Of a DNA stretch of 64,000 bases, positions 52,720-62,540 are shown piece after piece (positions within the stretch are counted from its first letter, which is position 1; each line of letters begins with the position of its first letter). The translations under genes were made by a program, and so were the position numbers. Below the pieces are notes generated by a model. It worked only from the letters and a program-made list of their open reading frames with translations. It was not told where the DNA came from and did no database searches. The DNA is from Undaria pinnatifida (Eukaryota > Sar > Phaeophyceae > Laminariales > Alariaceae), in the NCBI GenBank assembly GCA_012845835.1, contig JABAKD010000015.1:5017778-5081777 (forward strand), written 5' to 3'.

Positions 52720-54612
52720 CTGAGGGATAGAACAGGCCCAGCAGAAAGCAACAGGCAAAGCACACTCTACAAACTGCTGTGTTTACATCGCAGTAGTAGC
52801 AAGGGTGGTAGTATTCACCCGGATGCGTTGGTCTACCGTACGCGAACAAAACATAAAAAGCATTAAAAAATATTAGACTGTCTGCGTCTTCATTTTTTGT
52901 TCGGTGTTGATCGCTCTGATTCACTCACTCAACAAGGCAACAAATATCTCCCAAATGTTGACCAAAGCTGAAGAACTGCATATACATGAAAGTATATACA
53001 TGCAAATAAAACAAGCGGTGGAGACGGTGCGTACGCGCACGACGCAACACGTCTCGCTTTCTCTCCGTCGGGCCCTTGCTTGAACCACCCTGGTTCGACA
53101 AAAAAAAACAAAAGTCACTTCGACCAAAACAGATAAGTACCCAGCCACAGCTGCTACCCCGCAGCCGGATCACGCCCTGTTCTCCGATCACCGTTAATTT
53201 CTTCTACGTAATCAAGACATCGAGCGGCAAAATGCTATTATACTAGCGCTCTCCCGTTGTCGGCGGCACTCCAAAAAAATCCTGCTCGTAACTAAAATCA
53301 CCCTCCACACAGGGCAGCTGCACGCATTCTCCCGCCACGCTTAGCTGGCTAGCTAGCTAGCCAGCGAAACGCTGCGTGCACGGCCACTATCTTCTTCCCT
53401 CCCCTGAATGCCCAAAAAAAAAAGGCGTGCGTGTGTGTGCAACCAGACCATTCTTTTTCCTTTTTCTCAACGACGCCGTGGGTAAGTACCATCGTTAAAA
53501 AAAACAAGAGGGAAAAAAAAACATGAACGATCAACACCCGGCGAACGGTAGCAAAATCGCCCACGCAAGAACGTTCCGACAGGGGGAACGACATACATGT
53601 CTCACTTACTCACTCACTCAGTGCTTCGTCACTTCCCTTTCGCCCGCTTATATTTCCCTTCACCCCCACCTCTTCTCCAACACACCCATCCCAGCTCCAA
53701 CACACCCTCCTATCCCAGTCCCTTTCCTTCTAACAAAAAAGCTTCGAGTCGAAGCGGATTGCAATTCCTAGCCGGCCAGCCTGTACCAACCGAAAGACGC
53801 TTTCACCGCTCTCTCTGCGTGCTCACCATCGTACTCAAGCGACGGGACCGCGGCGCTTACTTTTCATACCATGCTTTGTCTGTCTGCCCATCTGCCTATT
53901 ATGCCCGCCTGCCACGACCATGGCTACAACCCGCAAGACAGACCAGACCACGCCCTAGACCTAGCCTACTCCACACCCATCCCTAGCCCTTAGCCCTAGC
54001 CTTTAGCCGTAGCCCTCAGCCCTATGCTAGCCGTAGCTCTAGTCCTTAGCCCTCAGCTTGGGCCGTGTTGCGGCCACTGCACTTCCAAGACAAGGAAAAG
54101 TGTACCGCACCATGGGACCGACTCGCGCGGCGCAAGGCCGGTCGCGAACCCACTGCCCGCCTCCCCAAGCCGCCCTCGGGACACATATGATATAATACCT
54201 CGATAAGAGCAAAAACCTTAGACAATTAGCCTTCGCGAATTTCACCATTACCTCCCCCCCCGACCCCCCGGCGCCTCCCCGCCCCTCCCGCTTCCATCAA
54301 CCCGCCCAATGGTTGGGGGGGATGGGAGGGGGGTGGAAGCTGCACATGCATCCTAGCCACGCCCAGCGCATGACTCTACCCATCCTTCGTACAGCTCACG
54401 AGCGTACGATGCGAAACACGCGCCTCTAGGGCTCTCTCGCTCACTTTCTCTCTCCCTAGCCTCCTCCCCTCCCCCCTCTCTCTGACCACGCGTGCGAAGC
54501 ACACAATCTTGTTTGATCGATCGGCTCGCTTCCCCGAGAAAAACAAAAATGACCCGGGAATCGCTCGGAAAATAACGTATCATGGCGTTTTCTCTCTTCT
54601 CTGGTTCTGCTT
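52720..54612. other. Interval between the unknown frame and the Na+/K+-ATPase 3' end
   Basis: Contains a perfect 22-bp palindrome of (CTAG) core at 53344-53365 and a degenerate CCCTAG/CCCTCAG tract at 53980-54055 resembling decayed telomere-like repeats. C-rich stretches lie at 54255-54290. No exon could be supported. Confidence 0.4.
53344..53365. repeat. 22-bp perfect palindrome
   Basis: GCTGGCTAGCT is followed by its exact reverse complement. It could form a small cruciform; no function is evident. Confidence 0.9.
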
Positions 54613-57300
54613 TTAGTAGTACGTGTTGCGCTCGAGCCACCCGGCAACGCGCTTCACCTGGCCAGTGGCTTTGTCCATCACCTCTGGCGACGTGGTACGC
54701 ATGAGGTACTTGCGCACCTCGTCGTATACGAAGATCAACATCTGGAAGGAGAAAACGGGGGATGAAGACGAGGGGCGGGGGGGGGGGGGCGGGATGGAGG
54801 CGAATAAGCAGGAGGGCGAGAGGGAGGCAAGGGAGGGAAAAACCGGACACCAGGTACCGGTATATGTGTAGCACCCCATCATAGTTCGCAGGCAGACCTG
54901 ATCACTTTTTAGCCTGCGACAAAATCTCTACATCGACACCACAACTTACGTATAACCCCCAGCAACCCTACCTACCCACTACCTAGACACGTGATGGCGA
55001 TTTTACTCAGGGTGAAAAAAGACGCGAGCTATGTACGATTGAGGTGCACCACCTTTTTTCTGAGATTTCTCAATCTGGGGAGCTATAAATATAAAACCTC
55101 TCCCAAAAACCGATCTGGAGGAAAATAAAAACTACTAGGCCGGATGAACAAATCCCATGGCCTACGTGTACACGACGAGAATCATGTTTTCAAGATATGA
55201 TCTCTTTCTGACGATTCTGGGTTAAGAAGCCCCGCCATGACGAACATATTTTTGCCAAAACTGCTGCCTCTGTCGTAGCACGCATCGCCGTAACATCATA
55301 TGCATCCGAACACAAACCCTCACTTACACTCGACCATGCCTCGACGGCTGATGATGTACTTCGAAGTATACCATTTTTTTAATAAAAGATGTTGCCGACG
55401 TGGAGCTTCACGAGAGGAAGACACAACAACCACAACAAGATGATACCTACCAGGTACGACCTGGTACCAGATAATGAGCACTTTTTTTCTTGTCTAAACA
55501 AAAAAAAAAACAGTACCAAGGGGCAACAGAGGGAAAGTCACAATGCCTACGGTATGTACAACACGAAGAGCCTCCCACAACCCCGAACCAACCCCAAACA
55601 ACGTTAAATCAAACCGAACCGAACAAGACGAAAAAAAACGGGGCCTGGCGTGGTGGTATTGCGGGAATCCCGGGGAAAAAAATCAGGTGACTTAGCTGTA
55701 AGATGGCGGTTGATGTTAAGCTTCTGTCAGTCCAAGCCCAGGGCGACGATCATCGAACCAACGCAACCCAATCCAACCCAACCCAACCCTACCCAACTAA
55801 ACCAAACTAAACCAAAAACCAAAACCAAAAAATGCTCACCGAAAACGGCATCGCGGGGAACCAGTGGACCAGCCTCAGGTTCCGAGTTCCGAGCCCAACA
55901 TTGATGGGAGGGCAGTAGCACAACCACGCCGCTAGCAAGGTCTCGAAGAAGAGCCCGAAGTTCATGGCCGTGTTGACCATACCCTGAGTGCGGATCGACA
56001 ACCACCTAGTCTTACAGATGATTAAATCGGCCCACTGTACAACAACAATCGCAACGAAGAACGAAGCCTGAGCGTGAGCGAGGGCTTCCTTCTGCACCAT
56101 ACGGCTGGCGATGTTTTGGCATTGTGCGTAGCCTTCGTTCCACGGAGCTTCTTCGTCATAGTCGGCAGGTTCGTTTTCGTTTGCAATCTTACGGGCTGTG
56201 GAGCTGATGTGATCGCAGTCGTAAGAGCAGCTGTCTTGGCAGTACACCACGTTCTCCACGGAGAAGTCGTCGAAAATCTCGCAGCCCTGTGTTAATAACG
56301 AAAATTGGCGTCGACGGCGACATTTTTCAGGTTCACAACAACAACAACAACAACGAACCTACAGCGCGCAAAAAAAGAACCTAATCCGTAAACCAAACCA
56401 AACCAGACAATAACAAAAGCAAGTAAAAAAACAAACAGACAAGCAAACAAACAGACAAGCAAACAAACAAACCAAACCAAACAAAACAAAACCTAACCAA
56501 ACCAAGCTAAAACCTCACCGAAACAGCAACCAACCAAAATCAAAACCGCAAACCAACCCACAAAATCAAAACCAAAACATACAGGCGAAATCAAGCTTGG
56601 CGCCCCTCCCAACCCGGCAGTTCCATCGTTGTAGCCGAACCAAACCACACCCAGTAACCTGCTGTACAACCAAATCCAACCAACCAAACCACAAAACCAA
56701 CCCCCAGAAACCAAAACCATCCCAAAATCAAAATCCAAAACCAAAGCGTCGCCCCCCTGTCCGAGTCATGATGCCTCAGCGCGACAGTTCCGTCGCCGTT
56801 ACAGAAGGGAGTGTACGGGTTGGGCTTGGCAGCGAAAATCGCGTCAGCCTGACACACACACAAGAAAAAAAACTAACCCCAAATCAACCAAAACCAAAAC
56901 CACGAATCCAACCACATATCAAAACCAACACCAAAGCCAAAACCAAAAGTAACAAAGCCACAACTCAAAACCGACAACCAAAATCAACAACCAAAATCAA
57001 CAACCCATCTGAGTCCTCACCGCCACAGTCCCGTCCCCGTTACAGAAGGCAGTGAAGGTGTTTGGCTTGGTGGTGACAACCGCGTCAGTCTCACACGTGG
57101 TGTTGCCGTAAGGAGCGGGGAGTCCGGCGATGGACGCCCCGTCAGGCAGCTCCCCATTGTTAGCCGTCTTGAGCGCGTCCAACCCACCAGGCGACGTGAA
57201 CACCTCGCCGCTCTTCGAAGAGAGGTCGGGATCCGCGAGGCAGTTAGAGTAGATACCTGCACATCACGCGCGGCGGTGAGAGATAGCGTGTTGGGTGGGG

Positions 57301-57334
<34 letters not shown>

Positions 57335-60300
57335 TGTTTGAATGCAAAGTTGGGTCAGTTCCAGTAAATTGCTGCACGAGCGGCGGCGAGGCGGTAGAGG
57401 GGGAACGCGGGGGGGGGGGGGCAGCGCGACGACGGCAGCTATGTGACAATGTCATCACAACGAACATACCAAGAGTGAAAAACTCCATCTACTCTTATGA
57501 AATCTGTCGGACACAACCTCTCTCCATAACAACCTGAGCCTCCGGCCCAAATGAGAGTGCCACAAGTAGTGTTGCGTAATGTACTGACTTCAATACCATT
57601 TTTGTTTTTGCTGCTTGCAAGCCTCCTCCGACAGGTCATCGACCCCTACTTGATCAACTACGACCTTCAGGAAAGACCTGAACGGTCTAATAATAGCTCA
57701 TGATTCGCGGTGAGAGCGCGTACGATTCGCATGATCTAGTACACATTTCTTGGGTCAGATCTGTGTTCTATAGATACAGATCAATCACAACATCTCCCAA
57801 CGGCAGGTACGGGATGTAGTATTTGTAGATGATCTATCATAGATATATCATGAAAATTAAAATACACTCCAGCTGTGAGATCGAAGATAGGATTTCGTCG
57901 AAAACTCATTTTTGCAAGCTGTGCGTTTTACTCCGATCGCGCGTATTACTGGGTGTCATATAATACAATAGGCACATGGCTTTCATCCCTGCGATTTCCG
58001 AGCCCCAACCCCATTGGCCGAGGGACCCCCCCTCGCCCCTCCTCGGCCAACCAGGGGGCGAAGCGCGCGCGGCGGGAGATTTCCCTCGGGGATACCCCCC
58101 AGTCCCGCCGCACCGGTTCAGCAAGTTCAGTGACTTACCATCTCATCATACTCATTAATAGAGCGGATGCAAACCAAACTACTTGCTGAATTCAGCGCAA
58201 CTTGATTCTCGAACAGCACAAACCTACAGCACAACATCGCGTTCGGCAGCAAGGAAAGGAAGCAACACACAACACGACAAGCGCACCAACACGACATCAG
58301 CTTTCAGGTCGCCGACAAAACACCACCCAGGTATCGCACGACACACCCACCCACCGACCAAGCCATCCACCCACCAACCCACCCACCATGCTGCAGCAGT
58401 ACAGCAGCAAACGGACGCTTTGTTTCGTACTCGAACTTCGCCAGAGCAGGCCGGTTATACAGCGGAGAGAACAAATACTGCTGTGGTACCAAATACAATA
58501 ACAGAGTTCCACCTCCCACAGGCACGAAAGCACTCACCCAAGCACGAAACGACCGCCACCCACCCACCCAATCAACCGCCCGCCAGCGCACCAACCCATC
58601 CTACAATCAAGAACTCCAACCAATATGTGCTACAGCAGTACAGCAGCACAGCACAGCAGTACAGCAGCACGTACGAGCTGGTGCGTACACCAGCAAACAG
58701 AGGCGATTGGTCCGTACTCGGTTTTTCATCGGAAAACACAATCGTGGGTACTTTGCACCACCACCGGAGTACAATAACGTGTTACCCACCCACCCACCCA
58801 CCCATTCTCACCCATCCACCGACCCACAACACACCCATGAACCGGTACAGGTACATACCAACTGCTGCATGCTGAAGATACACGCGTACCTGCGATTATA
58901 ATGCCCAAGACCAAAGCAAACCACCCTCGGTGAAGTGTTACTACGACGTGGAGGTGAGTTTCAGTTAATTCTTCGCCCACACCATTCTCCGGGGTGTTGA
59001 AAAAAAAGAAAAGGCCGCTACTCCACAACTAATGCTACGATGTTCAAGCCAAGCCGTCATCATTTTTACCAGCCCAGTTGAAAAGGATGCTGCTTGATCG
59101 TCGGACGTGTCTACTCTGTTCCATTTTATTTTTCTTCTTCACACTCGTCTACTTTCCAGCTTCTGGACAAGCCGTGGTCACAGGTGTCGTCCCTTCTCCC
59201 CCCCGGTTCTTGCCTTCAATTTTTATCGCGCACAGGGTTCAGCAATCCCATTGCTCGTCGATTTTTCATCGAGTGTTGCTAACTCACGCTCTCACGCTTT
59301 CCGCAAGTCAATTTGTGCACAGGAAAAGTCTCCGCGAATTTATACGAAGATGCACTCGGGGGGGTTCGAACTCACGAAACTGACCTATACCAGGCTCGAG
59401 GATAACCTGATACGCCACCGGGGACAACAACACACCCCAGCACGAAGCCCGCGCTTCCGTTGATAGGCAAACAGCCCAAACAGCAGCAGAGCAGACAGGC
59501 ACCACAGCGACAGAACGCCTTTCACACCTACCAGGTACCAGGTACCTCTAGTCGTGCTCCAACGAGTCTGGGACGGAAGCAGCTATTTTTTTATACAAAA
59601 CCACCATGAATGCAACGGTTTCCGTGAATACCATCCACGACCTTCGCTTGGCGCAGCCCAATAAGAAAAAAGGAAAAAACGAGGCGCGCGAAGCTCGCCG
59701 ATTTTTGCGCTTGTATAGATAATGATCTGACCGTGCTGTGAATAGTTGCCGTCCGACAATGTGCCGCATGAGGTTAAACGTCGACCATCCACATACATCC
59801 CCGGCCCAGATTTAACCCATTTCCGACTACTCTAATTATCCTAGTAATATAAATAGTCTAATATTAATAGTCTAACTCCAAGCGTTTTGTCCCGATCTCG
59901 GGAGTGCGGTGCTAAAAGAGTTATCATCCCTTTCGAGCCCCATAACACGTCCGTATACTAATTCCGAGTAATTTTTACCCAAAAACGGGCGTCCAGTCGT
60001 GGAGGAGTTATAATCCCCTTCAGAGCCCCAAAATCCCTCCCTGTACTAACTTTAAGTAAATTTGTCCCCAAAAAAGGTTTCCAGTGGCGAAGGCGTCGAG
60101 TCTGTTCTTACAGCTGATCTTACCTACTGCGTCCACTACACAATCTTACTTATGTACTACTACTCCTACTGGTACTACTACTACTACTACTACTTTTCTT
60201 TTCTTTTTTTCATCCCATCCATTTTCTTCGAACTTTTTCTTTCTCCTTCAGATCTCCCTCCCTAGTCGCAACTCAGATCCGGTGGTCACTACGAAGGCTC

Positions 60301-61221
60301 TTCCCCCCCCTCCCAACTACCGTACGTGCCGTCGTTTTTATCAAAAGAAATACTTGCTTGAGCCCTTTCTTCCCTCGTCGACTTGCATCGAACTATCAGG
60401 TACTGCTGCTGTTATATCATTATTGAAGAGGTAGAGTGTCAGCCGTGGACGTATACCGGCAGTCAACAATGAAATGGCTTGAGGTTTACACCGTACAAGG
60501 TTTAGTTGCAAAAATGCAAAGAGAAGGATTAACCGCTGAGAGCGCCTAGCAGCGTCTTAAGGTGCCATTCGACTCGAGTCGACGAAGAAGGAAGAAACTG
60601 TTGCATTCTTCTCGCGAAAAAAAATGAAGGCACGTACCGTAGTGAGGAGGGGGGAGGAGGGCCCGATATGTGCCTCCGGATTTGACTTACTTCTGGGAGG
60701 GGGCGCCAGAGTAGTGCGAGGATAAGAATTGGGACGAGAAAAAAAAGAGAAAAAAAAGTGTGCAGCAAGAACTTCAACGTCACCGACAAACATGTTCAGC
60801 CAGCAGATACTTTTTCAAGAGTGTGTGTGTTTCTGCTTTTTACTCAATTTTCTTTCCTCGATTTAATTGCCTGCGAGGACCACTTTGGTTTCTCGTTTTC
60901 ACATTTTGTGACCAAATATTAACTTCCGCCATGTCACGACTCTGGACTGAAATATAGGTACCCTTGTTATACTAAAACATAGTACTAAACGGTCCTTGCA
61001 TTTCGGTCCAGAGTGGTATATCTCTCGAGAATGAAAAATATATCTCTGGGATGAAAAATTCGGACGGACTACGGGCGCGCCAGCGACGTCGTCGGGTTAC
61101 AAACAAACGGTTCAAAGTGAAGACGACAATAACACACACCAATATATGGTACAAGATGAGCTCCAAAGTCGTCGGTTCAGTCATAAACACACATAGCTCA
61201 TTCTTACTTCTACTTCTACGT

Positions 61222-61259
<38 letters not shown>

Positions 61260-61344
61260 GCTACTACTACTACTACTACTACTACTACTGCTACTACTAC
61301 TGCTACTGCTACTGCTACTGCTACTGCTACTGCTACTGCTGCTG

Positions 61345-61376
<32 letters not shown>

Positions 61377-61606
61377 ACTACTGCTACTACTACTACTACT
61401 GCTACTACTCCTACTACTATGTATGCATGTATGTTGCAATCACCTGCGGGATAGCTGCCGAAGTAGAGCAGGTTAGAGGAATCGCCGAGCGACCCGGTTG
61501 CATCCTCTGTGTCGGTGATGTCCCAGGCCAGCCAATCGTTGTCCCAGAACGGAGACATGCGCGCTTTCCAGGGGATGTAGTGGTAGTAGTTGCCCACCAT
61601 CAGGCC
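54613..61606 (-). CDS. ATP1A: Animal-type Na+/K+-ATPase alpha subunit (P-type IIC), last four exons
   Basis: A plasma-membrane pump exporting Na+ for K+. Minus-strand exons with matching phases are 61606-61444, 57256-57021, 56286-55840 and 54741-54613 (stop TAA), 324 residues. The first holds GLMVGNYYHYIPWKARMSPF, the start of the M7-M8 extracellular loop. The third has GYAQCQNIASRM at the animal SYGQ position, then M8 (FFVAIVVVQWADLIICKTR), M9 (FGLFFETLLAAWLCYCP) and the start of M10 (LVHWFPAMPFS). The last has MLIFVYDEVRKYL and ends ERNTYY, keeping the C-terminal Tyr-Tyr of animal pumps. QWADLIICKTR and the YY end separate it from Ca2+- and H+-ATPases. The M7-M8 loop is far longer than in animals. 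The catalytic DKTG part and M1-M7 exons were not found in 61607-64000, so the gene runs off the right edge or has a long intron. Confidence 0.92.
55745..57010. repeat. CCAAA-rich low-complexity intronic sequence
   Basis: 55745-55830, 56335-56580 and 56640-57005 consist largely of CCAAAA, AACCAAACC and ACAAACAAAC units on the plus strand, so the Na+/K+-ATPase transcript reads GGTTTTG/TGGTTT in these introns. Exons interrupt the tract cleanly. Confidence 0.85.
56780..56848 (-). pseudogene. Decayed tandem copy of a Na+/K+-ATPase exon end
   Basis: On the minus strand, after a good TGTGTCAG acceptor, 23 codons read ADAIFAAKPNPYTPFCNGDG then TVA. The last 23 codons of the preceding exon (57089-57021) read TDAVVTTKPNTFTAFCNGDG then TVA. 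The real exon is followed by GTGAGG; here the same position reads CTGAGG, so the donor is lost. Skipping it keeps the frame (69 bp, phase 0 both sides). Confidence 0.7.
57300..57333. repeat. Poly-G run of about 33 bases
   Basis: A long homopolymer in the intron between the first two Na+/K+-ATPase exons of the window. A second G run is near 57410. Confidence 0.9.
57845..57945 (+). repeat. AGCTGTGAG dispersed family, copy in Na+/K+-ATPase intron
   Basis: It has CACTCCAGCTGTGAGATCGA, AACTCATTTTTGCAAGCTGT and CTCCGATCGCGCGTATTAC, preceded by ATATCATGAAAATTAAAATA. Confidence 0.85.
58340..58830. repeat. CCAC and CAGCAGTA microsatellite-rich intron segment
   Basis: ACCCACCCACC runs at 58350-58385, 58555-58570 and 58785-58805, and CAGCAGTACAGCAGCA runs at 58393-58410 and 58630-58665. 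The open plus frame here (Thr/His/Pro/Gln-rich) is a by-product of the repeats. Confidence 0.75.
59140..59424 (-). mobile_element. tRNA-derived SINE, copy 3 (Na+/K+-ATPase intron)
   Basis: It has box A GTGGCGTATCAGG and an intact box B GAGTTCGAACCCC, the same body, and a tail running into GTGAAGAAGAAAAATAAAAT. It is in the sense orientation relative to the host gene. It is the copy with the best-preserved pol III promoter. Confidence 0.8.
59870..60090. repeat. Cluster of degenerate TTAA-MITE copies
   Basis: Two to three partial units read TTTTGTCCCGATCTCGGGAG, CCCTTTCGAGCCCC, TTTTTACCCAAAAACGGGCG, CCCCTTCAGAGCCCC and ATTTGTCCCCAAAAAAGG. Ends are decayed. Confidence 0.65.
60240..60700. repeat. 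Inverted pair of the GTACGTGCC dispersed repeat
   Basis: 60300-60420 (plus) and 60540-60700 (minus) each contain the TACGTGCC, TTTATCGCGAGAA-like, TTCTTCC...GTCGACTYG and CGAACT/CGAAT landmarks of 29660-29830. A (CTA)n run at 60160-60195 precedes the first arm. Confidence 0.6.
61203..61420. repeat. CTA/CTG trinucleotide microsatellite, about 215 bp
   Basis: An almost uninterrupted run of CTA and CTG triplets. It starts 24 bases inside the intron from the Na+/K+-ATPase donor at 61443, so it lies in the transcribed strand as TAG/CAG triplets. The long Leu or Ser/Val frames are artefacts. Confidence 0.95.
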
Positions 61607-61639
61607 CTGGGGAGTTTCGCACGGGACGGGTTTAGGAGT

Positions 61640-61813
61640 TTAACGCCTTTAAAATGGAAACCCTTTTTTGGGGACACAATTACTTCAACATGGAGAGGCA
61701 GGGATTTGGGGCCTCTAAAGGGGTCAACGCCTTCACTACTGGAAATCCTTTTTGGGGGACAAGTTTACTTCAAGTTAGTATAGGGAGGGATTTGGGGTCT
61801 CTAAAGGGGTTAA
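61640..61813. mobile_element. Two adjacent TTAA-MITE copies
   Basis: Copy one runs TTAACGCCTTTAAAATGG at 61640 to CTCTAAAGGGGTCAA at 61727. Copy two uses that end as its start (TCAACGCCTTC) and finishes CTCTAAAGGGGTTAA at 61813. Both carry GGGGACA and ATGGAGAGGCAGGGATTTGG or ATAGGGAGGGATTTGGGG interiors. Sharing one target tetranucleotide suggests insertion of one copy at the edge of the other. Confidence 0.75.
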
Positions 61814-61874
61814 AAAGGGGGTGCAGTAGGAGGGGGGGGGGGGGGGGGCAATAAGGCGGTAGTGTGCTATAGAG

Positions 61875-62130
61875 AGCAACATGACCGCCTTATGTGGGGC
61901 GTCGCCTTAATTCACTCCAGGATGTGAGTACTTTAGCGCAATTCCCCAGTCGCGCCACGCGATTTTGACCGCCCTATATCGGGATACCACTTTACTCAGA
62001 CCGCCATATAGGGGAAAGCCGCCATATTAACTTCAGGTTATGTATGAGCGCATCTTCCTTTCCCGTCAAGCCAGGCGATGTCGACCGCCCTATATCGGGA
62101 TACCGCCATATTGCGATCGCCTTAATGGGG
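61875..62130. repeat. Imperfect 118-bp repeat with CCGCCCTATATCGGG core
   Basis: GACCGCCCTATATCGGGATA followed by CC occurs at 61967 and 62085. Related forms (GACCGCCATATAGGGG, GACCGCCTTATGTGGGG, CCGCCATATT) lie between and before them. Confidence 0.75.
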
Positions 62131-62288
62131 GACCCCTGCTGCGGGTCATAAGTACGGCTGTGAGCCGTCGGACTATACCAATAGCAATAACATTCATAGT
62201 AAGGATCGGAGTCGTCTGACTTTACAACAATAGTACTAATATTAAAAAAAAAGTCGCCGACGAGTTATTAGTTATTAGGCATCACAAT

Positions 62289-62540
62289 GTATTACATACA
62301 GTTAGTGTATTACATACAGTGTATTACATACAGTGTATCACATACAGTGTATTACATACAGTGTATCACATACAGTGTATCACATACAGTGTATCACATA
62401 CAGTGTATTACATACAGTGTATTACATACAGTGTATTACATACAGTGTATTACATACAGTGTATTACATACTGAGTATAATACACTGGATTACATACAGT
62501 TCATTACATACAACGTATTACATGCAGTGTATTACAGCTA
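62289..62540. repeat. 15-bp minisatellite, about sixteen units
   Basis: TACATACAGTGTATT and TACAGTGTATCACA variants alternate in tandem. The last units are diverged. The overlapping Tyr/Ile/Thr-rich frames are artefacts. Confidence 0.95.

Noticed and set aside
53980-54055. True telomere tract
   Set aside because: CCCTAG, CCCTCAG and CCGTAG variants are too irregular; at most it is a decayed relative.
56597-57055. 152-residue Lys/Pro/Asn-rich protein
   Set aside because: The frame comes from CCAAAA low-complexity intron sequence antisense to the ATPase gene.
58183-58875. 230-residue Thr/His/Pro/Gln-rich plus-strand protein
   Set aside because: It consists of CCAC and CAGCAGTA microsatellites inside a Na+/K+-ATPase intron.
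60972-61600. Poly-Leu, poly-Ser or poly-Val protein
   Set aside because: The homopolymeric part is the CTA/CTG microsatellite; only the NYYHYIPWK part is a real exon and it ends at 61444.
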